A stretch of 64,000 nt of DNA from Brevibacillus sp. (lineage in GTDB: Bacteria; Bacillota; Bacilli; Brevibacillales; Brevibacillaceae), in the NCBI GenBank assembly GCA_029240815.1, contig JARDZO010000001.1, positions 1-64,000 on the forward strand. Reading direction: 5' to 3'. The notes beneath the pieces were generated by a model. The model saw only the letters and a list, made by a program, of their open reading frames with translations. It did no database searches and was not told where the DNA came from. A program made the position numbers and the translations under genes. Of the stretch, positions 53,014-62,484 are shown piece after piece. The stretch's first letter is position 1, and the number at the start of each line of letters is the position of its first letter.

Positions 53014-53808
53014 ATGATCTCCTCCTCCAAATGGAGCCTTCACAAATTTTTTGCCAAGAGCCCGCACATTCGTCCCTTCTTACCTCCCACCTCTTTGTAT
53101 CAGCCGTCCCTGCTCAGCACCTATTTAGGCAAATATGACACCGTCTTCATCAAACCGACGAAAACCCATATGGGAAAAGGCATTTTGCGCGTACAAAAAA
53201 AGGACAGCGGCTATCAGTTCGTCAAGGAACGTGGAGAGCCCGTACATGTCTCCTCTCTTGAAGAACTGCAAAGAAAACTGGGGAAACAGTGTGTAGAAAA
53301 AAATTACATCATTCAAAAAGGAATCGATCTGGCGGAGTTGAACGGACGCCCCTACGACATCCGCGTGATGATGATGCGAAACGGCCTAGGTAAGTGGCAG
53401 TACGCAGGGATGCTGGCGAAAGTCGCCGGGTCTGACAGTATTATTACAAATGTGGCGCGTGGTGGCGGGTATGCCGTCACAGTCCCCCATGCCTTGGAAA
53501 AATCGTTATCTCTGGGCGCCAATGAAATTCGCAAAATCAAACAGAACCTCATTGGTCTCAGCTATCAAGTATGCTCTCATTTCAATAAATACAGGCATTC
53601 TGCCCAAATCGGGGTAGACTTTGCCATCGACAAACAGGGCAAAATTGTCGTGATCGAGGTCAATTACGACTTTCCTTCCCACGGATTATTCGCCAAGCTC
53701 AAGGACAAAACCTACTTTCGGACGATCAAGCGGCTCCACTTTCAATACCGCAATCGAGTCAAACGAAAAAAAGGCAGTGTCACCCCCACAAAAAAAAGGA
53801 GAGCATGA
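53014..53808 (+). CDS. YheC/YheD-family ATP-grasp, spore-coat associated
   Basis: A 264-residue protein of the YheC/D family: TVFIKPTKTHMGKGILRVQK, YIIQKGIDLAELNGRPYDIRVMMMRNGLGKWQYAGMLAKVAG, GVDFAIDKQGKIVVIEVNYDFPSHG, all ATP-grasp blocks. In Bacillus these are endospore coat-associated proteins of unknown chemistry. Shorter than typical YheD (about 450 residues), it lacks the N-terminal domain. The basic tail ends inside a terminator hairpin. Confidence 0.82.
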   Translation: MISSSKWSLHKFFAKSPHIRPFLPPTSLYQPSLLSTYLGKYDTVFIKPTKTHMGKGILRVQKKDSGYQFVKERGEPVHVSSLEELQRKLGKQCVEKNYIIQKGIDLAELNGRPYDIRVMMMRNGLGKWQYAGMLAKVAGSDSIITNVARGGGYAVTVPHALEKSLSLGANEIRKIKQNLIGLSYQVCSHFNKYRHSAQIGVDFAIDKQGKIVVIEVNYDFPSHGLFAKLKDKTYFRTIKRLHFQYRNRVKRKKGSVTPTKKRRA

Positions 53809-53823
53809 GTGCCCTCCTTTTTT
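53791..53823. terminator. terminator between convergent genes
   Basis: AAAAAAAGGAG (53791-53801) pairs with CTCCTTTTTT (53814-53823). It contains the stop of the spore-coat gene. Confidence 0.82.
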
Positions 53824-53824
53824 G

Positions 53825-54292
53825 CTATTCTGTTGCCAGAGATTGTGAACCGTGACCTTCCAGCACGGAGGTGCAATTCGGGCAGCGCGTCGCCTTCAAC
53901 GGGATAGAGGTAATGCAGTGCGGGCATTCCTTGGTCGTTACTGGAGCTTTGACCTCTTCCTGCTTGCGTTTGAATCGGTTCAATTGCTTGATCACCATAA
54001 AGATCGAGAATGCGATGATCAAAAAGTCGATGACGCTGTTGAGGAACAAGCCGTAGTTCAGGGTCGCCGCCCCATTTTTCTTGGCTTCTGCCAACGTCTC
54101 GTAATGAACGCCACTCAAATTGATGAACAGATTGGAAAAATCAACCTTGCCAAGCAACAACCCGATCAGCGGGGTAATCAAGTCATTTACCAGAGAGGTA
54201 ACAATCTTTCCAAATGCACCACCGATCACGACACCGACTGCCAGATCAAGCACGTTGCCTTTTAAGGCAAACTCTTTAAATTCTTTCAACAA
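53825..54292 (-). CDS. mscL: large-conductance mechanosensitive channel with zinc-ribbon tail
   Basis: A 155-residue MscL. The N-terminus ([43 protein letters not shown]) and second helix ([19 protein letters not shown]) are canonical. The tail adds C123PHC126...C137PNC140, a zinc-ribbon-like module absent from classic MscL. It opens under membrane tension to release osmolytes. The start is TTG 54292 with GAGGAGA eight bases upstream; an upstream extension to 54415 overlaps the nucleoside hydrolase and is not used. Confidence 0.92.
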   Translation of the reverse strand: MLKEFKEFALKGNVLDLAVGVVIGGAFGKIVTSLVNDLITPLIGLLLGKVDFSNLFINLSGVHYETLAEAKKNGAATLNYGLFLNSVIDFLIIAFSIFMVIKQLNRFKRKQEEVKAPVTTKECPHCITSIPLKATRCPNCTSVLEGHGSQSLATE

Positions 54293-54357
54293 GGCTATCG
54301 TCTCCTCTTCTCCTATGTACTCGCCTGATAAAAACAGGCGGTATTCCTTTTTACCAG

Positions 54358-55287
54358 CTACATGACAAACTCCAGAAAATGCTGGACGAAGCGTTCGTGG
54401 TCCACTTCGACGCATACATCCACATTGGGCGGGAACTCCGGATGCTTCCGTCTGTCGCCAATCGTGCGCGCATCACTAGCACTCCCTGAAGTATCTACCT
54501 GGACGTGCATCGGAACAGCTGTCACAAACGTAGGGTCGATGACGACACCGACTGCGAGCGGATCATGTAGTCCGCATCCGCGAACATTCCCGACTTTTGC
54601 GTACGCATCCATGTAGACGTCGCAAATATCGGCGAAAAAGCGGCTAACCTTTGTATCGCGCGCTCTCCATTGCTGCAGATGCTCTCGCGTGAGCAGTGTC
54701 TGCATGGTCACATCCAGTCCAACCAGAGTCAGTGGGATACCTGATTGAAAGACGTACGATGCTGCCTCAGGATCCGCACAAATATTCGCTTCTGCGACGG
54801 GCGTCCGATTGCCCGGCACAGCCACAGCTCCCCCCATGACAACGACCCGCTTGACGAGAGAGACGATTTCCGGCGCAGCCATGATCGCCAAAGCCAGATT
54901 GGTCATGCTTCCTACCGTGACCAAGGTAATTTCATTCGGCTGTGCCTTGATCGCCGACACGATATATTCTGCCGCACTCATCGCTTGGGGAGTGGAAGTA
55001 GGAAAGGGCAGCATGATATTACCCAGACCGTTCTCTCCATGAAACAGCTTGGCCTTTTCTTTTAGTACGCGAACGAGTGGCTTGGAAGCCCCCTGATAGA
55101 CTGGGATGTCTGTAGCACCAACCAGCTCCAGTACTTGAAGCGTGTTGCGTGTCGCTTCTTCGACACTGATATTTCCAAACGTGGTCGTAACCCCGCAAAC
55201 CTCCAAATCAGGAGAATGAACGGCGTAGGAGAGCGCCATTGCGTCATCGATTCCGGTGTCCACGTCGATGATCACTTTTTTCTTCAT
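54358..55287 (-). CDS. nucleoside hydrolase (IU-NH type)
   Basis: A 309-residue inosine-uridine-preferring nucleoside hydrolase. The calcium motif DVDTGIDDA (8-16) is intact with Asp8, Asp10, Asp14 and Asp15, [12 protein letters not shown] and the GLHDPLA histidine-aspartate are also present. It splits ribonucleosides into base and ribose for purine or pyrimidine salvage. ATG 55287 overlaps the stop of the upstream paralogue by one base (TGATG). Confidence 0.92.
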   Translation of the reverse strand: MKKKVIIDVDTGIDDAMALSYAVHSPDLEVCGVTTTFGNISVEEATRNTLQVLELVGATDIPVYQGASKPLVRVLKEKAKLFHGENGLGNIMLPFPTSTPQAMSAAEYIVSAIKAQPNEITLVTVGSMTNLALAIMAAPEIVSLVKRVVVMGGAVAVPGNRTPVAEANICADPEAASYVFQSGIPLTLVGLDVTMQTLLTREHLQQWRARDTKVSRFFADICDVYMDAYAKVGNVRGCGLHDPLAVGVVIDPTFVTAVPMHVQVDTSGSASDARTIGDRRKHPEFPPNVDVCVEVDHERFVQHFLEFVM

Positions 55288-56153
55288 CACAAGCTCCCCT
55301 CCTTGTCAGATATACCCCGCAGCCACTGACGAAACGCCTCCACATCAATGCCTACTACGACTTCGGTGTCGATTCCTACGCTGGGCTTTGCCCGCAAATC
55401 AGCCAAAACCGCTCCACGCGACAAGGTACTGTGGCATTCGATCGTTAGTTTCATTTGCTGCTTATGTATGAGCTCAGGGTGCAACGCTGCGATCATGGCA
55501 CCCGACGCATCCAAACCAGTGCCATCCTGTAAAGACGGTTCCCCTTTTTCCTCAGATGCTTTTGTGATTCCGAGCGCGACGGCTTTGCTCAAGATTCCCT
55601 GGCTCTCCTCTTGTGACAGTCGCAAATGGTCTGTGGCGTCAAGTGGAACCAACAGCAGGGGCAAGCCTGCCGCCCATACAAAAGCAGCCGCTTCCGGATC
55701 TGCGTGCAGATTCGTCTCCGCTATAGCCGTCGCATTTCCCGGCACACGGATCGCTCCTCCCTGGACGACGACTTGCTTCAGCTTTTCTGGTATTCGCGGG
55801 TCAATCGCCACGGCTTTTGCCAGATTGGTCAAGCGCCCCAGTGTGACCACCGTGAGCTCTCCCTTATATTCATTGGCTTTTTCCACGAGCAGGTGCGCAG
55901 CTGCTTGAGCATCCTCGGGAAGACCAAATAAAGACTGACTGGCTCCGGTTGCCACTGGGATCTCGCTATCCAGTTGAGTCAACGCTATCATCCTTTTCAC
56001 GAGACTGCTTCCCCGCTCCATATCCGTATCGCTGCAGCCGACACCGACAACCTCCACTTCAGGTGCTTGCAAGGCGTACCACAAAGCGACGGCATGGTCG
56101 ATGCCCCCGCAAAAATCAATCAATAGCTTCTGTTTATTTGCCAACGTCCTCAC
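55287..56153 (-). CDS. nucleoside-hydrolase-like protein with degenerate active site
   Basis: A 288-residue paralogue of the downstream enzyme. The calcium/catalytic motif reads D13-F-C15-G-G-I-D19-H20: the catalytic base aspartate (Asp10 of the sister) is Cys, and the second calcium Asp is His. The C-terminal HD is also altered (GLDASGAM). It keeps the fold (TLGRLTNLAKA, GGAIRVPGN). It is likely inactive as a hydrolase, perhaps a regulatory partner or binding protein of the co-translated active copy. Confidence 0.85.
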   Translation of the reverse strand: MRTLANKQKLLIDFCGGIDHAVALWYALQAPEVEVVGVGCSDTDMERGSSLVKRMIALTQLDSEIPVATGASQSLFGLPEDAQAAAHLLVEKANEYKGELTVVTLGRLTNLAKAVAIDPRIPEKLKQVVVQGGAIRVPGNATAIAETNLHADPEAAAFVWAAGLPLLLVPLDATDHLRLSQEESQGILSKAVALGITKASEEKGEPSLQDGTGLDASGAMIAALHPELIHKQQMKLTIECHSTLSRGAVLADLRAKPSVGIDTEVVVGIDVEAFRQWLRGISDKEGSL

Positions 56154-56392
56154 CTCTTGCCATGCTTCTCTTTTTCTCGCAATGTTTCACTCACCTATGC
56201 TAACCATTTCAATAACAGCCGTCAAATGTATGCATTCATACTACTTCTCGCCTATTGCAACCAGCTAGTAACTATTTTACACTTAACGTTGACTTCGACA
56301 AAATCCGCCACATTTCACAAACCTCCTGACCCGCCCCGACGGTAGTCGAAGCCAATGAAAATTGGTCACGAACCAGCAAAGGAGATAGGGTC

Positions 56393-56740
56393 ATGCTCTC
56401 TATTGAACCCTCGACTATCGAACTACTTTCCCTGGCAAAAGCTCAGCTCCTCCGTGCCCTACACCAACAGAAGACAAAGCCGTATTTGCCAGTATGGGGA
56501 GAGCTGTTTACCTCACTGCGAGAAATCGTCAAACATGGAAAGCAAGCGCAAGAAAACATACTCGTCTATCCTATGCGCCCGACCGGAACTCTCTGGTATC
56601 TCCATCAGGAAAATCAGTTCCTGGCCGATCTACCCGATCCTGGTATAACGATCTCCATGACGCAAGAACAACTGCTAGATGCCCTGGTAAAAGGAAGTTT
56701 TCCACCACAAACGACTGACAACAGGTCCATCCACGGATAA
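56393..56740 (+). CDS. hypothetical protein
   Basis: A 115-residue soluble protein, not recognised. It is mostly helical in appearance with a central stretch LPVWGELFTSLREIVKHGKQAQENILVYPMRPTGTLWYLHQENQFLAD. ATG 56393 has AAAGGAG eight bases upstream, a strong point for a real gene. It stands alone, with hairpins downstream and no visible partner. Confidence 0.65.
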   Translation: MLSIEPSTIELLSLAKAQLLRALHQQKTKPYLPVWGELFTSLREIVKHGKQAQENILVYPMRPTGTLWYLHQENQFLADLPDPGITISMTQEQLLDALVKGSFPPQTTDNRSIHG

Positions 56741-56814
56741 AACGGTCACTCCCGTATCCAGGTGGGCCTTTTTGGTTCCTCAAAAGAAAAACTAGCAACG
56801 TCTTTCCTAAACAC

Positions 56815-56845
56815 AAAAAAGCCCAGGCTATCAAAACCTGGGAAG
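56815..56845 (-). terminator. terminator-like hairpin
   Basis: CCCAGG/CCTGGG stem; T6 on the minus strand. Confidence 0.6.
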
Positions 56846-56981
56846 AGTAGTACGGAATATTCACGTGAACAACTTTATCTTATATCCAAATACCTGATTT
56901 ATCTACCTGTATTTTTAGGTACATATACCTAATTTCACCTGTTTGGAAATCGGTGAGAAAACCTCTACCGAGGCCAGCGTT

Positions 56982-57022
56982 AAAAAAAAGAGGCGGCCCT
57001 CCTGCACAGTTTGGGTGCCGCC
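56982..57022 (-). terminator. terminator-like hairpin
   Basis: GGCGGC (56992-56997) pairs with GCCGCC (57017-57022). TCT8 follows on the minus strand. Confidence 0.6.
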
Positions 57023-57132
57023 ATCCCGAACTTCCCCAAGTTCGTTCATACAGGCATTGTACTATGAATCTTTGTTATCGAAAAGTGTCAGGTTTTGTTT
57101 TATATCGAAATATTGAAAATATCTATGTCCCA

Positions 57133-57177
57133 GAGTAAAAAAACCCTGATTCGAGGCGGCGAACCAGGGCCTACTCT
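57133..57177 (-). terminator. terminator of the small gene at 57179
   Basis: CCCTG/CAGGG with TTCG/CGAA inside, plus outer AGAGTA/TACTCT; T7 on the minus strand. Confidence 0.75.
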
Positions 57178-57178
57178 T

Positions 57179-57394
57179 CTATTTGTTGTCGCCGCCTGCC
57201 GCATCTGCTGCCCTCGGTCCAAAGAGAATATACAGATAGACGTATTGACTGACACTCACTTTGGGAAAAACAAAAGCAATGCTAGATTTGCCTTCCATTT
57301 GCCTGACCATATACCGCAGTTTACTCGTTTTGATCTTCTTCATGATTCGGGATGCTTCTCGCCACGTTACGGAAAATTGGACGTTTTTTTCCAT
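57179..57394 (-). CDS. small hypothetical protein
   Basis: A 71-residue basic protein (MEKNVQFSVTWREASRIM start, FGPRAADAAGGDNK end), not recognised. ATG 57394 has GAGGTG eight bases upstream, and a good terminator follows the stop. It is 58 bases after the ABC permease gene with no terminator between, so it may be the last gene of the efflux operon. Confidence 0.55.
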   Translation of the reverse strand: MEKNVQFSVTWREASRIMKKIKTSKLRYMVRQMEGKSSIAFVFPKVSVSQYVYLYILFGPRAADAAGGDNK

Positions 57395-57452
57395 CAGACA
57401 AACACCTCACGCGGCTAGTATGCCCGAATTGGAAAATTTAAACACCCGCTCT

Positions 57453-58670
57453 TTATTCGTAACGCAGGGCATCTATCGGCCCCAGCTGCGCTGCTTTTCT
57501 CGCCGGATAGACACCGAAAACGACGCCGACCAGAGAAGAGGTCAAAAACGCATACAGGATGGGGGAAATACTAATCGTAGTAGTCATGCCTCCAAATTTG
57601 CTGATCATAAGCGCTGCGCCGACGCCCAAGACAATTCCTACGATCCCGCCGATCAAGCTGAGCGTGACCGCTTCAATCAGAAATTGTCGAAGAATGTCGC
57701 CACGTTTCGCGCCGATCGCTTTGCGAATACCGATCTCTCGCGTACGCTCGGTTACAGACACCAGCATAATATTCATGACCCCGATGCCGCCAACGATCAA
57801 GGAAATCGCTGCTATCCCTGACAACAAGGCTGTCATCGAGCTGGATACTTCCTGTGCGGTGCTGAGAATATCCGTCTGTGACGTGACGCGAAAATCATCT
57901 GCCGCCTGCGGTCTGAGATTGTGCTTGCTGCGCAGCGTACTCTGGATGTCCTGTTGTGCTTGCTCCATCTGATCCGAGGACACGGCAGAAACGTAGATCG
58001 TGCCGACATTCTTCCCGCCAGTCAAGCGATTCATCGCCGTCGTAATCGGGATGATGATGCGGTCGTCATTGTTGGTCATCCCGGAGCTTCCCTGACTTTT
58101 CAATACACCGATGATCGTAAAGGGAATCTTGTTTATCTGCACGGTTTGCCCAATCGGGTTTGTGTTGTTATTCGAGAACAGATTGTTGGCTACCTCCGTA
58201 CCAATGACAGCCACATTGAATTGCTGCTTGACTTCAAAATTGGTGAAAAAGCGCCCTTTCTCTACCTGGACATTGCGTACTTTGGGGAACGCGGCCGTGG
58301 TCCCTTCAAGGGAACTGGAGTAGTTATTGCTCCCCCATACGATCTGCCCTCTGCCATTCACACTTGGGGCTACGCCTGACACAGACTCCTTTTGCTCGAT
58401 CGCCTCAGCATCGGCCAGCGTCAACGTATTGAGAGAGCCTGCTCCCAGATTGACCCCTCCTTGTGTTGCTTGCCCCGGCGAGACAATCAGGAGGTTACTC
58501 CCCAGACCATTGATCTGGGAAGCCACACTGCTGGAAGTACCTTCTCCGATCGCGACCATAGCGATGACCGCCGCTACGCCGATGATGATGCCCAGCATGG
58601 TGAGAACGGACCGTAAACCATTAGCTCGGATGCTTCGAAATGAAATACGTATGCACTCTACAAAACTCAT
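57453..58670 (-). CDS. MacB/YknZ-like ABC exporter permease
   Basis: A 405-residue FtsX/MacB-type permease with an N-terminal helix ([23 protein letters not shown]), a large extracytoplasmic MacB-PCD domain (about 40-270) and three C-terminal helices ([42 protein letters not shown]). Such permeases export antimicrobial peptides, toxins or macrolides with an adaptor. Start overlaps the ATPase stop (ATGA). Resembles B. subtilis YknZ. Confidence 0.9.
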   Translation of the reverse strand: MSFVECIRISFRSIRANGLRSVLTMLGIIIGVAAVIAMVAIGEGTSSSVASQINGLGSNLLIVSPGQATQGGVNLGAGSLNTLTLADAEAIEQKESVSGVAPSVNGRGQIVWGSNNYSSSLEGTTAAFPKVRNVQVEKGRFFTNFEVKQQFNVAVIGTEVANNLFSNNNTNPIGQTVQINKIPFTIIGVLKSQGSSGMTNNDDRIIIPITTAMNRLTGGKNVGTIYVSAVSSDQMEQAQQDIQSTLRSKHNLRPQAADDFRVTSQTDILSTAQEVSSSMTALLSGIAAISLIVGGIGVMNIMLVSVTERTREIGIRKAIGAKRGDILRQFLIEAVTLSLIGGIVGIVLGVGAALMISKFGGMTTTISISPILYAFLTSSLVGVVFGVYPARKAAQLGPIDALRYE

Positions 58671-59389
58671 CGCTTCACTTCCTCTGGAAACGCTCTTCTC
58701 CGCTCGGATACCACTTCATTGGATACGATCTGTCCATCACGGAAACGAACAATCCGCTTGGCATATTCCGCGATATCCGGTTCATGTGTCACGAGAATGA
58801 CGGTCTTTCCTGCATCGTTTAGCTCTTGAAAGATACCCATGATTTCTTCACTCGTCTTGGTGTCCAGGGCACCTGTCGGCTCATCCGCCAGCAAAATGAC
58901 AGGGTCATTGACCAGTGCTCTGGCGATGGACACACGCTGCTGCTGACCACCTGACAACTCGTTCGGTTTGTTGTTCAGACGCTCTTCAAGACCGACATCG
59001 ATCAATGCTTGAATGGCCCGCTCCCGCCGTTCTCTTGCAGATGCGCCCCCATACAAGAGCGGCAACTCCACATTTTCTACAGCTGTCGTGCGGGGGAGCA
59101 GATTGAAATTTTGAAAGACAAAACCGATCTTGCGATTGCGGATTTCCGCGAGTTCATCGTCATGTGCCTGCGACACAGGGTAGCCATCCAGGTAAAACTC
59201 TCCCGAAGTCGGTTTATCCAGACAACCGATCACATTCATCATCGATGACTTTCCAGAACCGGATGGTCCCATGATCGCGACGAAATCGCCCTCTTCGATT
59301 ATCAAACTGACGCCGCGCAGCGCTTGAATTTCCTGGTCTCCGATGCGATACAGCTTTTTCAGTTCTTCTATTTGAATGACTGGTTTCAT
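58667..59389 (-). CDS. ABC exporter ATP-binding protein (LolD/YknY-like)
   Basis: A 240-residue ATPase: Walker A GPSGSGKS (41-48), signature LSGGQQQR (145-152), Walker B VILLADEP (164-171). It belongs to the MacB/LolD/YknY group and powers the permease immediately downstream. Five bases from the adaptor gene. Confidence 0.93.
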   Translation of the reverse strand: MKPVIQIEELKKLYRIGDQEIQALRGVSLIIEEGDFVAIMGPSGSGKSSMMNVIGCLDKPTSGEFYLDGYPVSQAHDDELAEIRNRKIGFVFQNFNLLPRTTAVENVELPLLYGGASARERRERAIQALIDVGLEERLNNKPNELSGGQQQRVSIARALVNDPVILLADEPTGALDTKTSEEIMGIFQELNDAGKTVILVTHEPDIAEYAKRIVRFRDGQIVSNEVVSERRRAFPEEVKR

Positions 59390-59393
59390 TTGA

Positions 59394-60923
59394 TCATCGA
59401 CCTACTCTCACTCCGCTGCCTCCCCCTCCAGTGAAGCCGCCTCCCATACCAGGCATGCCACCCATGCGAATGGTGTTCTGGTTTGTCGACGCGGAGGCAG
59501 ATACGGTGTTTGCTATGAGAACGACTTTGTCGCCCTCTTTTAATCCTTCCGTGATTTCTACCTTGTCCGAAGCAAAGTATCCGATCTTGACCGCTTGAAA
59601 CCGATACGGTCTACCCGAGTTTTTCTCGGCACTGCCTGCGTACAGATACACACCGTCTTTACCGTTCTGGGTCTGTAAGGCCTGAGCGGGAACGACCAGC
59701 ACATTTTGATGGGTCCCGATCTCGATCGTCACATTCATCGTCATACCGATCTTCAGCAGGCCTTCCTTGTTGGAAACCGCGAGCAAAACATCATAGCTCG
59801 TCACGCCTGAGTCCGTTTTTGCCTCCGGATACACCAGCTTGACGGTTCCCGTGAATGTCTTGTCTGTATAGGAGCTCGTTGTAAAGTTGACGTTCAGACC
59901 TTCTTTTACTTTGCCGATATCGCTCTGGCTGATTTGCGCCAATACTTCCAGCGCACCGGAATTCGAGTTGTCCATAATGATGAAATCACTGCCTGGTATC
60001 TCCCCGACGTTTCCATTCAGTTGTACGATCACGCCATCCATCGGAGCTTTCAAGGTAACCGCGTTTAGAGCCTTTTGCGCTTGCTGCAGCTGCGCTTTTG
60101 CCTGCTCGACTGCCGCTTTGGCAGACAGGACGGTTGAGGCATCGGGACCTTCATGGGCTTCGTTCAACGCTTCTACTGCCGTATCGTAGGCCGCCTGCGC
60201 CTGCTCTACCTTGCTAGTCGATTGGCCTTTGGTTTGACCGGCTGTCAGGACGGCTGTGTTGTAATCACGCTGCGCCTGATCCAGATCTGTCTGCGCAGTA
60301 TCATACTCCGTCTTGGATATAGCACCTGCCTCGTACAAGGCTTTTTGCGACGCGTATGTTTTCTGTGCATTGGCCAGACTGGCTTTGGCTTTTGCCTCAT
60401 CGTTGATCGCTTTTTGCGAGTCGATAGACTGCTTTGCCAGCTCCAGATCGGTCTTGGTCTGGTTGACGTTTGCCTGCAAGGTGTTCATTTCTGCAGTGGT
60501 CTTGCGCTTCTGGGCTTCTTCCAGCTTGGCTTGGGCTGACAAAAGATTTGCCTGGGAATTGGTGACCTGGATTTGTGCGACAGAATCATCCATCGTGGCC
60601 AGCACTTGTCCTGCTTTTACCTGATCGCCTACCCCGACCTTGATCGAGGAAATCGAATCCTTGGCATCCTCTACATCAGCGAAGGACAGGGACGTTCGCT
60701 TGGATGCCTGCACGGTACCGGATGCCAGTACAGTCTCAGATACGTCACCCGTTTTCACGGTTTCTACCTGAAAAGCCGCTTGGGCCCTTGTCGGGGTCAT
60801 GAGAGTTTGATAGCCATATACCCCACCTCCGATCAGCACGACCGCCAATCCGAGTACAATCCATCGCGTTTTGTTCGTTCTTCCTTTGGAGAATAACGTA
60901 CGTTTTTTATCCGCTTCCGTCAC
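59394..60923 (-). CDS. membrane-fusion/adaptor subunit (RND-type periplasmic adaptor, YknX-like)
   Basis: A 509-residue adaptor with one N-terminal membrane helix (about 21-40), a lipoyl/barrel-sandwich part, a long coiled-coil hairpin (about 120-260, rich in AQ/EEAQ repeats) and a beta-barrel ([16 protein letters not shown]). It ends in a Gly/Met-rich tail ([16 protein letters not shown]). In Gram-positives such proteins assist MacB-type ABC exporters. GTG 60923 follows GGGGGAG. First gene of the adaptor-ATPase-permease operon; a direct repeat upstream could bind the response regulator at 62477. Confidence 0.9.
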   Translation of the reverse strand: MTEADKKRTLFSKGRTNKTRWIVLGLAVVLIGGGVYGYQTLMTPTRAQAAFQVETVKTGDVSETVLASGTVQASKRTSLSFADVEDAKDSISSIKVGVGDQVKAGQVLATMDDSVAQIQVTNSQANLLSAQAKLEEAQKRKTTAEMNTLQANVNQTKTDLELAKQSIDSQKAINDEAKAKASLANAQKTYASQKALYEAGAISKTEYDTAQTDLDQAQRDYNTAVLTAGQTKGQSTSKVEQAQAAYDTAVEALNEAHEGPDASTVLSAKAAVEQAKAQLQQAQKALNAVTLKAPMDGVIVQLNGNVGEIPGSDFIIMDNSNSGALEVLAQISQSDIGKVKEGLNVNFTTSSYTDKTFTGTVKLVYPEAKTDSGVTSYDVLLAVSNKEGLLKIGMTMNVTIEIGTHQNVLVVPAQALQTQNGKDGVYLYAGSAEKNSGRPYRFQAVKIGYFASDKVEITEGLKEGDKVVLIANTVSASASTNQNTIRMGGMPGMGGGFTGGGGSGVRVGR

Positions 60924-60994
60924 TTTTCAGACTCCCCCCGTTGCTTTCTTGTTTGCTGCTGGATCTTTTGATGGGATCAATATACGGAACGAAT

Positions 60995-61012
60995 GCGTCA
61001 GGATCGCGTCAG
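60995..61012. promoter_or_regulatory. direct repeat, candidate response-regulator site
   Basis: GCGTCAG occurs at 60995-61001 and 61006-61012, an 11-base period, typical of OmpR/PhoB-family sites. It lies upstream of the adaptor gene. Confidence 0.55.
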
Positions 61013-61030
61013 ATTTGGGTGGCTTATCGC

Positions 61031-61065
61031 AAAAAAAACGACCTCGCCCACTGGCAACGTCGTTT
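61031..61065 (-). terminator. terminator after the histidine kinase gene
   Basis: AACGAC (61037-61042) pairs with GTCGTT (61059-61064). T8 follows on the minus strand, so the two-component genes and the efflux genes are separate transcripts. Confidence 0.82.
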
Positions 61066-61077
61066 GTATCCATCTAT

Positions 61078-62484
61078 TCATTTTCGCAGGATCAGCGTAA
61101 AGGTCGTTCCGACTTCCGAGCTATTCGTCAGCACCAGATTTCCTCCCAGCGCCTGCGCAATCATCCGGCTGAAGGACAGGCCTAATCCCAATCCACGTAC
61201 CGTATGCTTTTTCGCTTCGCCTCGATAGAATCGATCAAAGACAAACGGCTGTTCTGCTACCGGAATCCCCATCCCGTTATCTTTTACAACGATCCGAATC
61301 TCCTGGTCCGTCTCGGACAGACTGACATCGATTCGTCCTCCGGGTAAAGTCGCTTGCGCCGCATTGTTCAGCAAATTGTACAGCACCTGCTGAATTCGCA
61401 GAGGGTCTGTAGACACAATGATGTCCGTAGCTGGTTTGTCGACATGCAGTGCAACCGTGTCCTCCTCTTGAACGATCCGCCACTGATGCGTGATTTCCTG
61501 GACCAGCTCATACACATTTTGACTCTCCCTGCGGATACGAATATCCCCCACTGCGAACGAGTTGAAGTCGAGCAGATCCTCTACCATTTTTTGCAGGCGC
61601 GCCGTTTCTTTGGAGCAGATCTCCAAGAACTCCTTGGCTTCCACACCCGTGACGATGTCATCCTTCACCGCCTGAACAAGCCCGCTAATCGAGGTCACAG
61701 GCGTTTTCAGCTCATGTGTTACACCCGCCAACAGCTCCGTTCGCATCATTTCCAGCTGCCGCAGACGGTCCGCCATCTCTTTGAACGAATGGATTAATTC
61801 GTATATTTCGGTTTCTCGACTGTTTTTGTCCAAATGAATGTCGTAATCACCTATGACGATTTGTTTCGCCGCATCTGCGACGTCCTTGATCGGCTGCGAC
61901 AGCTTTTTCGTCAGCAAATAGATGACGAGCCAGCCGAGCAGCCCCAGACTGATCAGCATAATGAACAACAGCTGAAATTCAGTCGTGCTCCTCGTCATTT
62001 CTTTTTTGGGTGTGAACAGGAAGACCCACCCTACATTTTTCTGCTGTACGGTTATACTCCGTTTCACAAACAAAAATTCTTCTCCCCTGGAGAGCGTAAT
62101 CTCCGTGACATCATCCCCCGCTTCCGTGAGCTCCGCCGCGCGTTGTGCCAGCTCGTTGGAAAAGGGACCGGGAACGTCAAACATCGACCGTTTCTGGGAA
62201 CCTAAAATCAGCATGAATGGCTTGTAGTTTTGACGCAATGATTCCTGGCGACTGTCCAGAATCCGAAACAAAAACGGCGCCATCTTGACTTTCCCTTCGG
62301 AATCGACGATGCGTTCTGAAATTTCTGCAGCCGTCAGTCTCATGAAATCCAGACGTTTTTGCGTTTCGTTGTAGGTGATCCAAATACTCGAAGCGATCCC
62401 TACGACCAACAAACCAACACACAGTATGATCAGGTAACGCGTCGTCCAGTAGCGAAAGAGAGTAGTCTGTTTGTTCTTATTCAT
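61078..62484 (-). CDS. two-component sensor histidine kinase
   Basis: A 468-residue membrane kinase. Two helices (about 17-38 and 168-190) flank an extracytoplasmic sensor; a HAMP domain follows (LLTKKLSQPIKDVADAAKQIVIGDYD). The kinase core has H-box GVTHELKTPVTSI, N-box NLLNNA, G1 DNGMGIP, F-box FDRF and G2 GLGLGLSFSR, all intact. It overlaps the response regulator gene by 8 bases. It probably senses the compound exported by the downstream ABC pump (inference). Confidence 0.94.
   Translation of the reverse strand: MNKNKQTTLFRYWTTRYLIILCVGLLVVGIASSIWITYNETQKRLDFMRLTAAEISERIVDSEGKVKMAPFLFRILDSRQESLRQNYKPFMLILGSQKRSMFDVPGPFSNELAQRAAELTEAGDDVTEITLSRGEEFLFVKRSITVQQKNVGWVFLFTPKKEMTRSTTEFQLLFIMLISLGLLGWLVIYLLTKKLSQPIKDVADAAKQIVIGDYDIHLDKNSRETEIYELIHSFKEMADRLRQLEMMRTELLAGVTHELKTPVTSISGLVQAVKDDIVTGVEAKEFLEICSKETARLQKMVEDLLDFNSFAVGDIRIRRESQNVYELVQEITHQWRIVQEEDTVALHVDKPATDIIVSTDPLRIQQVLYNLLNNAAQATLPGGRIDVSLSETDQEIRIVVKDNGMGIPVAEQPFVFDRFYRGEAKKHTVRGLGLGLSFSRMIAQALGGNLVLTNSSEVGTTFTLILRK

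Larger units (their letters stand above)
56741..57178. other. intergenic gap with three terminator-like hairpins
   Basis: 438 bases with no convincing gene but three hairpins that would act on the minus strand: 56815-56845, 56982-57022 and 57133-57177. Only the last has an obvious gene (57179-57394) before it, so the others may end short unrecognised transcripts. Confidence 0.6.

Noticed and set aside
57030..57086. Possible tiny minus-strand gene starting near the ATG at about 57053
   Set aside because: Its frame runs through a terminator-like hairpin and no ribosome site is clear.
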